A stretch of DNA of 64,000 nucleotides from Ruminococcus sp. Lineage in GTDB: Bacteria > Bacillota > Clostridia > Oscillospirales > Ruminococcaceae. The number at the start of each line of letters is the position of its first letter. Position 1 is the first letter of the stretch. This document shows, one piece after another, positions 8,757-18,100 of the stretch. Location: contig JAIDCY010000148.1 in the NCBI GenBank assembly GCA_029055625.1, positions 49,856-113,855 of the forward strand, written 5' to 3'. The translations under genes were made by a program, and so were the position numbers. The notes under the pieces are model-generated. The model did not search any database. It saw only the letters and a program-made list of their open reading frames with translations, and was not told the DNA's origin.

Positions 8757-8843
8757 ATGGAAAACAAATCGAATAAGAAGAATATACCGGTTCTGATAGT
8801 TTGTGTGATACTGTTTATAATGGTATTCATACTGCAGAAATAG
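8757..8843 (+). CDS. 28-residue single-pass membrane peptide
   Basis: Starts three bases after the PP2C stop. It encodes a Lys/Asn-rich N-terminus (MENKSNKKN) followed by an uninterrupted hydrophobic helix of about 17 residues and the end LQK. The positive N-terminus predicts N-in orientation. No strong ribosome site of its own is visible, so translation probably depends on reinitiation after PP2C. It could anchor or tune the phosphorylation module at the membrane (inference). It is short enough that chance cannot be excluded, but position and composition favour a real gene. Confidence 0.55.
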   Translation: MENKSNKKNIPVLIVCVILFIMVFILQK

Positions 8844-8973
8844 TATCAAATATCCGGCTTACAGGCTTTACAGGTATACTCTCAAAGTTTCACGTAATGA
8901 TTTCTGTTATACTCATACTGACAAGCAGAAACGACAGAATGCATGATGAACTTATAGATAATATAAATATTAA

Positions 8974-9010
8974 GGTTTCACGTTTCCGGTAAGGAGGCGT
9001 GAAATTTTTT
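8974..9010 (+). terminator. Intrinsic terminator of kinase/phosphatase operon
   Basis: Stem TTTCACG/CGTGAAA, extendable by wobble pairs, then TTTTTT. It lies about 130 nt after the membrane peptide gene. Between 8844 and 8973 I see no convincing gene; the 308-bp gap up to 9151 is otherwise this terminator and the next promoter. Confidence 0.75.
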
Positions 9011-9033
9011 ATGATATAAATATCAGATTATAG

Positions 9034-9062
9034 TTGACAAATCTTTTATAATGCAGTATAAT
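9034..9062 (+). promoter_or_regulatory. Sigma-A-type promoter for 9152 gene
   Basis: TTGACA, 17 bp, TATAAT: a near-perfect consensus promoter about 90 bp upstream of the GTG start at 9152. Confidence 0.85.
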
Positions 9063-9151
9063 TATATACGGATAATACAGCAGAAAAAATTCTGTTGAAA
9101 ACAGGAGTTAAAAAAATTTCCCTAATACTTATGAAAGGATATTGATTTCAG

Positions 9152-10300
9152 GTGGAATTAGTTGAGTTGTACAACAAGGCACTTTTACTTGTTGAGGAAG
9201 TAAAGAATTTCAGAAGTCAGACCACAGAAAAAAATTCGACCCTCTGCATAGTAGTTACCAATACAGGCAATATTTATGCAGGTGTAACAGGAATAAGGAT
9301 AAGTAACGGAACAGTGACAGAAGCGTGTTCTGAATATAATGCGTTGATGTCGATGATATGCGACGGCATAGTATCTGTCAGACAGATGATGACGATATCA
9401 TGCAGTGATATGACGGTTTGCAAACCGTGTAGCGAGGGTATAGATATACTTTGCAGGATAAGTGAAGAAAATAATCAGTGTGAAGTAGCGGTATCTGTAA
9501 GCGAGGCGGTTCGGGTATGCGAACTTGACGGATATATTACAGAAGACGATAAAACCGCTGAACCGGAATATAAACCAACTGCCACATTTGAAGAAGTTCC
9601 TGCATTTTCTGAACAACCGGTAAGTGATACGTTCAGTTTTGAAGAGAAGTTCGGCTTTGATTTCGACGATATACCCGAAGAACCGGCAACACCTGTACAG
9701 ACTTTACCGGAAGAAAAACCTCAGGAAATGCCGTTCACAGAGCAGTCAGTAATGCCACAGGGTATGAATCCACCGTTTATACAACAGGATAACATACAGA
9801 ATAATCCGCCACAGTATCAGGGTTATCCATACCCACAACAGAATCCGTATCAGCAGAATAATATGAATCCGCAGTTTGTACAGCCGGATAACATACAGAA
9901 TTATCCGTCACAGAATTATCAGCAGTACGGACAGTCGGTAAATCAGGGAAGTTTTCCGTATAATCCTCAACCATATCCGCAGAACAGCTTACAAAGTCAG
10001 CCACTCAGTAACCTCTCACCGCACCAGTCCGCACCTTACGTATCGCATCACTATATGAGCAGTACCGGTTCAGTGCCGTTAGGTTCTGTACCTCTTTCAG
10101 GTGAAGGAAAATCGAAGTTCAGACAGCGTTTAAGTAAATTTATGGGTGAAGATAATCACGTTTCAACACCTGATCCGACGGTCAGACCAACTGAAGAAAG
10201 TCTGACAAAGGAAGAGTTGAAAAGAATGGCACGTGATAAAAAGAAAATGGCGAAAGTCAACGCAGAGTTTAAAAAGCGTATGAAAGACCTTGGATATTGA
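9152..10300 (+). CDS. Cytidine-deaminase-fold protein with P/Q/N-rich tail
   Basis: 382 aa, GTG start 12 bases after AAAGGA. Residues about 1-130 resemble the cytidine deaminase fold: a GNIYAGV strand, then ACSEYNAL where active enzymes have CAExxAL, and KPCSEG where they have PCxxC. The catalytic Glu and one Cys of the second motif survive, but the second zinc Cys is replaced, so catalysis is doubtful. An acidic linker leads to a region of about 100 residues rich in P, Q, N and Y (about 195-300) with a repeated MNPxFxQxDNIQNxP unit, then a basic helical C-terminus (KEELKRMARDKKKMAK). There is no signal peptide. Function unknown; the low-complexity tail suggests assembly or condensation. It has its own promoter and terminator. 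Confidence 0.75.
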   Translation: MELVELYNKALLLVEEVKNFRSQTTEKNSTLCIVVTNTGNIYAGVTGIRISNGTVTEACSEYNALMSMICDGIVSVRQMMTISCSDMTVCKPCSEGIDILCRISEENNQCEVAVSVSEAVRVCELDGYITEDDKTAEPEYKPTATFEEVPAFSEQPVSDTFSFEEKFGFDFDDIPEEPATPVQTLPEEKPQEMPFTEQSVMPQGMNPPFIQQDNIQNNPPQYQGYPYPQQNPYQQNNMNPQFVQPDNIQNYPSQNYQQYGQSVNQGSFPYNPQPYPQNSLQSQPLSNLSPHQSAPYVSHHYMSSTGSVPLGSVPLSGEGKSKFRQRLSKFMGEDNHVSTPDPTVRPTEESLTKEELKRMARDKKKMAKVNAEFKKRMKDLGY

Positions 10301-10308
10301 TAAAAAAA

Positions 10309-10339
10309 CGCTCTCCGTTTCCGGACGGGGAGTTTTTTT
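10309..10339 (+). terminator. Intrinsic terminator after 9152 gene
   Basis: Stem CTCTCCG/CGGGGAG (one G-T pair) with an 8-nt loop and seven T. It is followed by TTTTTTTGCGGA, a partial likeness of the terminator-associated 15-mer. Confidence 0.8.
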
Positions 10340-10362
10340 GCGGATTTTTTTTATAATAACTA

Positions 10363-10391
10363 TTGGAATATCGGAAATTTTATGTTATAAT
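10363..10391 (+). promoter_or_regulatory. Sigma-A-type promoter for trmB-pyr operon
   Basis: TTGGAA, 17 bp, TATAAT, 33 bp upstream of the trmB ATG. No PyrR-type attenuator or other leader regulator can fit in so short a leader. Confidence 0.75.
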
Positions 10392-10424
10392 AAATTTAAG
10401 TACGTTATGGGAGGTAAAAAATTT

Positions 10425-11084
10425 ATGAGAATAAGACATAAACCGTGGGCGAAACCTGAACTTGAAGCCTGTCCGTTTTATGTTTTCGATACGGCAGGTC
10501 AGAAAGGTCACTGGACGGAGTTATTCAGTGAACCCGATAAACCGTTGTACTTAGAGTTAGGGTGCGGAAAAGGTGGTTTCATATCGCAGATTGCACCGGC
10601 ACACCCTGAAATAAATTTTGTTGCAATGGATATAAAAAATGAAATGCTGGTACTTGCGAAACGAAAGATTGAAGAGGCTTACAAACCGGAAAGTAAACCG
10701 GTTGACAACGTATTTATAGCGATACAGAATATAGAACGTCTGGATTTAGCGTGGGACGAAAACGACAGAGCGGACAGGATATATATAAATTTCTGTAATC
10801 CGTGGGGTAAGGCGAAACATAAAAAACGTCGTCTGACCCATACCCGACAGCTTATGAATTACAGAAAATTCTTAAAAGGTGAAATATGGTTCAAGACCGA
10901 CGATGACGAACTTTTTGAAGAATCTTTTGAATATTTCCGTGAGGCAGGTTTTGTAATAAAATTCAGTACGTACGATTTACACAGCGAAACAGGTATAGAA
11001 AATTACGTCACGGAACACGAAAAAATGTTCACGGGAGAGGGGAAGAAGATAAAGTTTCTTATTGCCGAACCGGTCAGGGAGTGA
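10425..11084 (+). CDS. trmB: tRNA (guanine-46-N7)-methyltransferase
   Basis: 219 aa. Methylates G46 in the tRNA variable loop using S-adenosylmethionine. SAM-binding motif LELGCGKGG at about 44-52, acidic MDIKNEM after it, and the family stretch INFCNPWGKAKHKKRR, followed by WFKTDDDELF. The start chosen is the ATG at 10425, 9 bases after GGAGGT; an open frame upstream to 10290 overlaps the previous gene and its terminator and is not coding. Length is normal for the family. It is the first gene of a run leading into the pyrimidine genes. Confidence 0.95.
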   Translation: MRIRHKPWAKPELEACPFYVFDTAGQKGHWTELFSEPDKPLYLELGCGKGGFISQIAPAHPEINFVAMDIKNEMLVLAKRKIEEAYKPESKPVDNVFIAIQNIERLDLAWDENDRADRIYINFCNPWGKAKHKKRRLTHTRQLMNYRKFLKGEIWFKTDDDELFEESFEYFREAGFVIKFSTYDLHSETGIENYVTEHEKMFTGEGKKIKFLIAEPVRE

Positions 11085-11087
11085 CAT

Positions 11088-11303
11088 ATGGAGTACGTAA
11101 AAACAGGTAAAAAAATGACGTTCGGGGTAGGAACTGTCAGAACGGCAGGTATCGGGAAACTTTCCGACAGTAAAAAAATTACCGGTGGATATACCGCAAA
11201 GACAATCGCAGAAAGGGCAGTTTCAAGCGGTATACAGGCAATGATGATAACTGCTGTAATATTACTGAAATGTAGTCTTGATAACAGGAGTGATAAAAAT
11301 TGA
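11088..11303 (+). CDS. Hypothetical protein, 71 aa
   Basis: Not recognised. It begins 3 bases after trmB and overlaps the pyrC TTG start by 4 bases (TTGA), a layout typical of translational coupling. The N-terminal two thirds are basic and Gly-rich; a hydrophobic stretch (about 50-62, MMITAVILLK) could be one membrane helix. The ribosome site before it is weak. It may be a real small protein or merely a coupling ORF for pyrC. Confidence 0.45.
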   Translation: MEYVKTGKKMTFGVGTVRTAGIGKLSDSKKITGGYTAKTIAERAVSSGIQAMMITAVILLKCSLDNRSDKN

Positions 11304-12568
11304 ATAGCATACTGATAAAAAATATACGTGCGGTAGATACGGAAAAAGATATTGAGACGGATATTCTGATAGAGGACGGCAAAATTTCACGTATGGCGGA
11401 AAATATAGATGAATCCGCAGAAAGAATCATAGACGGTACGGGATTAGTGCTTATGCCGTCACTGTTCGATATGCACGTTCATTTCCGTGACCCGGGATTG
11501 ACCTACAAAGAGGATATATTAACAGGCTGTAAGTCTGCACTCGCCGGAGGTGTAACAGGAGTACTTGCTATGCCGAATACTAAGCCACCTTGCGACAATC
11601 CGGAGACGATACGTTATATAACAGAAAAGTCACGGAATACCGGCGTTGAAGTGTATCCGGTGGGCTGTATCACAAACGGTATGAGTGGCGACGGTCTGTG
11701 TGATTACGAGGCACTGAAAAATGCGGGTTGTATATGTATTTCAGACGACGGAAGACCTGTCGAAAATGCGGAAATGATGCGACAGGCTCTGAAGAAGTCC
11801 AACGAAAACGGTTTACTGGTAGCGTCGCACTGTGAGGATTTAAGTATAATAAACGGCGGTATCATGAATAACGGCGAAACTTCCCGGAAATTAGGCGTAA
11901 AAGGTATGGACAGGTCTTCAGAAGACTATATAACCGCACGTGAAATAATACTTGCATCGTCGGTAAATGCACGTATACATATATGTCACGTAAGCACCGA
12001 AGGAAGTTCCGCAATTATACGTTTTGCGAAATCAAGAGGAATAAAAGTTACCTGCGAAACCGCACCTCATTACTTTATGCTTACCGACAAGTTACTTGAA
12101 AAACATGATGCCGATTACCGTATGAATCCACCGTTGAGAACTCCGGAAGATGTAAGGGCGATAATAAAGGCGATAAAGGACGGTACAATTGACTGCATAA
12201 TCACTGACCATGCACCACACGCACCCGAAGAAAAAGCAGATTTTGAAAAAGCTCCTAACGGTGTAGTAGGTCTTGAAACATCATTGTCGGCAACCCTTAC
12301 CGCACTTTATCATACAGGGGAAATATCCCTGAATAAAGTTGTAGAGTTAATGTGTGCGAATCCGAGAAGAATATTAGGTCTTGAAGTACCGGAAATCTCC
12401 GTCGGAAAAACCGCAGATTTAATAGTTGTCGACGTAAATAAAAAGTGGACTGTCAGACCGGAAGAACTCCATTCAAAGTCAAGAAATACGGTCTTCAAAG
12501 GTATGGAACTCACCGGAAAAAATCTGATGACCATTTCACAAGGTGTCATAAGATACGAAAGTTTATAA
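11300..12568 (+). CDS. pyrC: Dihydroorotase
   Basis: 422 aa, TTG start overlapping the preceding small ORF; GGAG lies 11 bases upstream. Catalyses ring closure of carbamoyl-aspartate to dihydroorotate in pyrimidine synthesis. Zinc-site motif DMHVHFRDPG (His 59 and 61), GGVTGVLAMPNTKPP, SHCEDLS, HICHVSTEGS, CETAPHYF and ITDHAPHAPEEK are all present, as in type I (Bacillus-like) enzymes. Length is normal. It is followed by pyrF, carA and carB, so this is a biosynthetic operon. Confidence 0.96.
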   Translation: MNSILIKNIRAVDTEKDIETDILIEDGKISRMAENIDESAERIIDGTGLVLMPSLFDMHVHFRDPGLTYKEDILTGCKSALAGGVTGVLAMPNTKPPCDNPETIRYITEKSRNTGVEVYPVGCITNGMSGDGLCDYEALKNAGCICISDDGRPVENAEMMRQALKKSNENGLLVASHCEDLSIINGGIMNNGETSRKLGVKGMDRSSEDYITAREIILASSVNARIHICHVSTEGSSAIIRFAKSRGIKVTCETAPHYFMLTDKLLEKHDADYRMNPPLRTPEDVRAIIKAIKDGTIDCIITDHAPHAPEEKADFEKAPNGVVGLETSLSATLTALYHTGEISLNKVVELMCANPRRILGLEVPEISVGKTADLIVVDVNKKWTVRPEELHSKSRNTVFKGMELTGKNLMTISQGVIRYESL

Positions 12569-12595
12569 TTTTTTTACGAAAGGAAAGATTTGATT

Positions 12596-13522
12596 ATGTC
12601 ATTCGACAGACTTATTGAAAAAATAATTGAAATGAAAAATCCTACAGTAGTAGGTCTCGACCCGAAACTTGAATACGTACCGGAATATATCCGGAGCAGG
12701 CACATACAGGAAACCGGCGAAACTCTTCTTTCAGCATCAAGGGCGGTACTCGATTTCAACAAAGCAATCATTGACGAAATTCACGATATAGTACCAGCTA
12801 TAAAACCGCAGTCGGCATACTATGAGATGTACGGTTATTACGGCGTACAGACCCTTGCGGAGACTATCAGTTATGCGAAAAGTAAGGGAATGTTTGTAAT
12901 CACCGACGGCAAACGTAATGACATAGGGGCTACCATGGAGGCGTATACAAATGCACATCTCGGTGAGGTAACGGTAGGCGAGACGGTCATAGAACCGTTT
13001 TCCGCAGATGCCCTTACAGTCAACGGCTATCTCGGTACGGACGGCATAGAACCGTTACTTAAAGTGTGTCGGGAAAAGGATAAGGGAATATACGTACTTG
13101 TCAAGACGTCGAATAAGTCAAGCGGTGAGTTACAGGACAGAAAACTTGATGACGGCACACCGATTTACGCACTTATGGGTGATATGTGCGAGAAGTGGGG
13201 AGCTGATACCGTCGGAAAATACGGATATTCTGCAGTAGGAGCGGTAGTAGGTGCGACGTATCCAGAAATGCTTACGGAGTTAAGACAGAGACTTCCGCAT
13301 ACAATGTTTTTAGTTCCTGGCTATGGAGCACAGGGAGGCGGTGCGGAAGGTCTTAAAGGCGGATTTGATGCCAACGGTCTCGGAGCTATCGTAAATTCAT
13401 CACGTGCGGTAATGTGTGCGTACAAGAAAGAGGGTTGCGACGAAAAAGACTTCGCAAAATCCGCACGCCGTGAGGTTATCCGAATGAGAGACGATATAAC
13501 GCAGTATATCAACCTTAAATGA
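12596..13522 (+). CDS. pyrF: Orotidine 5'-phosphate decarboxylase
   Basis: 308 aa, the longer type-2 form. Decarboxylates OMP to UMP. Motifs: VVGLDPKLEYVP at the start, the catalytic DGKRND at about residue 104, and the phosphate-binding FLVPGYGAQGG plus VNSSR near the end. ATG 12596 was chosen over an in-frame TTG at 12590 because AAGGAAAG is only 3 bases from the TTG but a normal 8-9 bases from the ATG. Confidence 0.96.
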   Translation: MSFDRLIEKIIEMKNPTVVGLDPKLEYVPEYIRSRHIQETGETLLSASRAVLDFNKAIIDEIHDIVPAIKPQSAYYEMYGYYGVQTLAETISYAKSKGMFVITDGKRNDIGATMEAYTNAHLGEVTVGETVIEPFSADALTVNGYLGTDGIEPLLKVCREKDKGIYVLVKTSNKSSGELQDRKLDDGTPIYALMGDMCEKWGADTVGKYGYSAVGAVVGATYPEMLTELRQRLPHTMFLVPGYGAQGGGAEGLKGGFDANGLGAIVNSSRAVMCAYKKEGCDEKDFAKSARREVIRMRDDITQYINLK

Positions 13523-13531
13523 GGTGATAGA

Positions 13532-13978
13532 ATGTACAGATTCAGAGTTTCCACCGACGAGGAAATAAAAGAAAATCCGGTAAAATGTGGCGAGTGGATT
13601 TACGGGCTTAACGCAGGTGATAAAGAATACGCCTTGTTTTTCGGAAAGATAAGAAATCGTTTCGGCGTGAACGACAGTATAAGTCCGGACTGGGAAATGA
13701 TGTATTCATATCATATCACCGTCGAGGACGATACCGGCAACAAGTTCTTTTTTGACGTATATCACGGAGCAGGTGGTTCGTCGATAGCCACACCATTGGA
13801 CAAACTCACACCGGATTACGAGCAGGCGGAAAAAGCATTGATTGAGTATATTGAGAGTGCAGAACCGACAGATTACGTATGGCAGGGCGTTTATGAAGAT
13901 ATTCCGGTAAATATTACGTATACCGTCAAGGACGGTAAGGCTGATATACAATCTGAATTTCCGGAAGATTTAATGTAA
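13532..13978 (+). CDS. Hypothetical protein, 148 aa
   Basis: Not recognised. It sits between pyrF and carA with a good ribosome site (GAGGTGATAG). It is acidic and has no signal or membrane segment; alternating hydrophobic and polar residues suggest a small beta-rich domain (HITVEDDTGNKFFFDVYHG in the middle, VNITYTVKDGKADIQ near the end). Position suggests co-transcription with the pyrimidine genes; a regulatory role is only a guess. Confidence 0.75.
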   Translation: MYRFRVSTDEEIKENPVKCGEWIYGLNAGDKEYALFFGKIRNRFGVNDSISPDWEMMYSYHITVEDDTGNKFFFDVYHGAGGSSIATPLDKLTPDYEQAEKALIEYIESAEPTDYVWQGVYEDIPVNITYTVKDGKADIQSEFPEDLM

Positions 13979-13994
13979 AAAAATATGTTTAACT

Positions 13995-14031
13995 CATAGC
14001 CACAAAGGCGTGGACTATGTTTTATAAATTT
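13995..14031 (+). terminator. Hairpin with weak U-tract upstream of carA
   Basis: Stem CATAGCCAC/GTGG-A-CTATG (9 bp with one bulged A, 6-nt loop) followed by TTTTATAAATTTT. It could act as a partial terminator or attenuator separating pyrCF from carAB. No competing antiterminator pairing is obvious. Confidence 0.5.
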
Positions 14032-14057
14032 TCAGACTAATTGAAAGGGTTGATAAA

Positions 14058-15164
14058 ATGTCATTTTTTAATCAATCGGAAAAGGCTTATCTGATGCTTG
14101 CGAATGGGCAGGTATTCGAGGGGAAAAGCCTTGGTGCGAAAGGTACGGTAATAGGCGAGGTAGTTTTTACTACCGGTCTTACAGGCTATCAGGAAACGCT
14201 TACCGACCCGAGTTATTACGGTCAGATAGTAACGCAGACTTTCCCGCTTATCGGCAACTATGGAGTAAATCATGAGGATAACGAATCTGCACGCTCCTAT
14301 GTGACAGGGTATATTGTCAGGGAATCTTGTGATATGCCGTCAAATTTTCGTTGTGAGGGAAATATAAAGGATTTTCTGACAGAGAATAATATTATCGGTA
14401 TATCGGGAATCGATACAAGAAGTCTGACAAGAATTATCCGTGAAACAGGCGTTATGAACGGCATCATCACAACAGAAAATATTTATGACAAAAAAGAAGA
14501 ACTTCTTGAAAAGGTAAGGGCATTTGAGATAAAAAATGCTGTGGAATCCGTAACAAACAGCGAAATTCTCACATATTCCGGAGAAAATCCGAAATATAAG
14601 GTAGTACTTTTTGACTTCGGATATAAAAGGAATATCCGGCAGGAACTTGTAAAACGAGGCTGTGAAGTTATAGTAGTTCCGGCAGATACCACCGCAGAAC
14701 AGGTTAAAGCGATAAATCCGGACGGTATAATGTTCTCGAACGGTCCGGGGAATCCGGCGGAAAATGTACAGATTATCGAGAATATAAAGGAAATTCAGAA
14801 ACTCGGCATAGCTATTTTCGGAATCTGTTTAGGACACCAGTTAATGGCACTCGCAAACGGTGGCAGGACGGAAAAACTCAAATACGGACACAGGGGAGCT
14901 AATCAGCCGGTCATAGACCTTGAAAGCGGTCTGACATATGTTACCAGTCAGAATCACGGTTATGCGGTAATCGGCGATAGTATACCGGCAGAAATCGGTC
15001 ACGTATCGCACATAAACGCCAATGATAAAACCTGTGAGGGAATACGTTATACAGCGGTAAACGCATTTACAGTACAGTTTCACCCCGAAGCACACGGAGG
15101 ACCTCTTGACACTGCGTATCTGTTCGACGAGTTTATAAGTACTATGGAAAGTGAGGTAAAGTAA
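14058..15164 (+). CDS. carA: Carbamoyl-phosphate synthase small (glutaminase) subunit
   Basis: 368 aa. Hydrolyses glutamine and passes ammonia to CarB. The N-terminal CPSase small-chain domain (VFTTGLTGYQETLTDPSY, GISGIDTRSLTR) precedes a class I glutamine amidotransferase domain with the nucleophile in GICLGHQ (about residue 256) and the His/Glu pair in VQFHPEAHGG near 340. Two bases separate it from carB. Serves pyrimidine and arginine synthesis; the pyr neighbours point to the former. Confidence 0.97.
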   Translation: MSFFNQSEKAYLMLANGQVFEGKSLGAKGTVIGEVVFTTGLTGYQETLTDPSYYGQIVTQTFPLIGNYGVNHEDNESARSYVTGYIVRESCDMPSNFRCEGNIKDFLTENNIIGISGIDTRSLTRIIRETGVMNGIITTENIYDKKEELLEKVRAFEIKNAVESVTNSEILTYSGENPKYKVVLFDFGYKRNIRQELVKRGCEVIVVPADTTAEQVKAINPDGIMFSNGPGNPAENVQIIENIKEIQKLGIAIFGICLGHQLMALANGGRTEKLKYGHRGANQPVIDLESGLTYVTSQNHGYAVIGDSIPAEIGHVSHINANDKTCEGIRYTAVNAFTVQFHPEAHGGPLDTAYLFDEFISTMESEVK

Positions 15165-15166
15165 AT

Positions 15167-18100
15167 ATGCCACTCAGAAAGGATATAAAAAAAGTACTTG
15201 TTATCGGTTCAGGACCTATCGTTATAGGACAGGCTGCCGAGTTCGATTATGCCGGTACTCAGGCTTGCCGTGCGTTAAAACAGGAGGGTCTCGAAGTAGT
15301 TCTTATAAACTCGAATCCGGCAACTATCATGACCGATAAGGCAATGGCGGATAAAGTATATATTGAACCCCTCACCCTTGACGTCGTAAAGCGTATAATA
15401 GAAATCGAAAAACCAGATAGTATACTGTCCACGCTTGGCGGACAGACCGGACTTACTTTGTCAATGCAGTTAGCGGAGGAGGGTTTTTTAGAATCCCACG
15501 GCGTAAAGTTGCTTGGTGCGAATCCGGAAACAATCCACAAGGCAGAGGACAGACAGGCATTCAAGGATACCATGAAAAAAATAGGCGAACCTTGTATACC
15601 GTCAAAAGTGGTAGAAACTGTTGAGGATGCTATGGATTTTGCAGAAGTGATAGACTATCCGGTTATAGTGAGACCGGCATTCACATTAGGCGGTACTGGT
15701 GGCGGAATCGCACAGAATCCGGAAGAACTCCACGAGATAGCCACAAACGGTCTGCGACTTTCCCCGATAACACAGATACTTGTTGAAAAATGTATAAGCG
15801 GTTGGAAAGAGATTGAATTTGAAGTAATTCGGGATGCAAAGGGTAACGTTATAACCGTATGTTCCATGGAAAATTTTGACCCTGTCGGCGTACATACCGG
15901 CGACAGTATAGTTATCGCACCGGCAGTCACACTTACTGACAGGGAGTATCAGATGTTGAGAACGTCCGCAATAAACATTATAAAGGAACTCGGAGTTGAA
16001 GGCGGTTGTAATTGTCAGTTCGCACTGCACCCGACGAGTTTTGAATATGCGGTAATAGAAGTAAATCCCCGTGTATCACGTTCTTCCGCACTGGCTTCAA
16101 AAGCTACAGGCTACCCGATAGCGAAAGTTGCTACAAGAATAGCTGTCGGCTACACACTCGACGAGATAGTGAATCAGGTTACGGGAAAAACTTACGCCTG
16201 TTTTGAACCTGCTCTTGATTACGTTGTAGTAAAGTTTCCGAAGTGGGCGTTTGATAAATTTGTTTACGCAAAAAGAACACTCGGCACACAGATGAAAGCT
16301 ACCGGCGAAGTAATGGCAATCGGAACGAGTTTCGAGCAGGCTATTATGAAAGCCGTCCGCTCCGTCGAGTTAGGACTTGACACAATGAATCTGAAGAAAC
16401 TTGAAAAATATTCCACAGATGAAATACGTGAAAGGCTTCATATCGTAGATGATGAACGTTCTTTTACGGTCTTCGAGGCTCTGAAACGTGGTATCACACC
16501 GGAAGAAATTCATGATATAACCATGATTGATAACTGGTTTTTGTATAAACTGTTAAATCTTGTCGAGATTGAAAAATGGCTTGCAGACGGTCAGATTACG
16601 GAAGAAAAGTACGTTACCGCTAAAAAATACGGCTATCTTGACAGTACGATTGAAAGAATATCCGGTCAGAAGTGTCCGGTAAAGAAACACGCAGTCTATA
16701 AAATGGTAGATACCTGTGCAGGCGAATTCAAGGCGGAAACTCCATATTTTTACTCCACTTTCGACGACGAAAACGAAGCTCTCCAGTTCATAGAGCGTAA
16801 GAATACCGGCAAGAAAAAAGTTATAGTTTTCGGTTCAGGACCTATCAGAATCGGTCAGGGTATCGAGTTTGATTACTGTTCCGTACATTGTGTATGGACT
16901 TTGAAAGAGTTAGGATATGAGGCAGTAATCTGTAACAATAATCCGGAAACGGTTTCAACAGATTTTGACACCGGAGACCGTCTGTATTTTGACCCACTCA
17001 CAAAAGAAGATGTTGAATCAATTATCGAGACGGAAAAACCGTATGGTGTTGTGGTACAGTTCGGCGGACAGACCGCTATAAAATTAACCCGATACCTGTC
17101 GGATATGGGCGTAAACATACTTGGTACGTCTGCGGATATGATAGACGCTGCGGAGGACAGGGAACGTTTTGACGAGATACTGGAAAGATGCGGTATACCA
17201 CGTCCACAAGGTCATACGGTAATGACTACCGAAGAGGCGGTAAAATCTGCGGAAAGCCTCGGCTATCCGGTACTTCTCAGACCGTCATATGTCTTAGGCG
17301 GTCAGAATATGATTATCGCACATTCTAAGGCGGATGTTATCGAGTATATGGGAATTATCACAAGTCATATGATTGAAAATCCGGTACTTATTGATAAGTA
17401 CATGATGGGTACGGAAGTAGAAGTAGATGCGATATGCGACGGTGAAGATTTCCTGATACCTGGAATCATGGAACATATCGAGCGTGCAGGCGTACACTCC
17501 GGAGATTCTATTTCAATATATCCTGCTCAACATCTTTCCGACCGGATAAAGCGTATAATAGTAGAGTATACCCGGAAACTCGCAAAGGAATTAAACGTAA
17601 TCGGACTGGTAAATATTCAGTACGTCGTATATAATCACGAGGTGTACGTAATAGAAGTGAATCCTCGTTCCTCACGTACGGTACCGTATATCAGTAAAGT
17701 AACCGGAATCCCTATGGTGGACATCGCAACAAAAATAATGTTCGGAGCGAAGTTAAAGGATATGGGTTACGAGAGCGGACTTTATCCGGCAGGCGATTAT
17801 GTAGCGGTAAAAGTACCGGTATTCAGTTTTGAGAAGCTGACAGATGTTGATACAATGTTAGGACCTGAAATGAAGTCAACCGGTGAATGTCTCGGAATCG
17901 GCAGAAATCTTGAGGACGCACTCTTAAAAGGTCTGATAGGAGCAGGTTTTGACTTAAAACGTGAAGGTGGCGTACTTATTTCCGTGCGTGATACCGATAA
18001 GCAGGAAATATTACCGATTGCTGATAAATTCGAGCGTATGGGATTTGAACTCTTTGCAACGTCGGGAACACAAAGCGTACTGACAAGAAACATGATAGCT

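Noticed and set aside
8801-8992. 63-residue open frame after the PP2C gene
   Set aside because: Overlaps the microprotein frame, runs into the terminator stem, has no ribosome site and no sensible composition.
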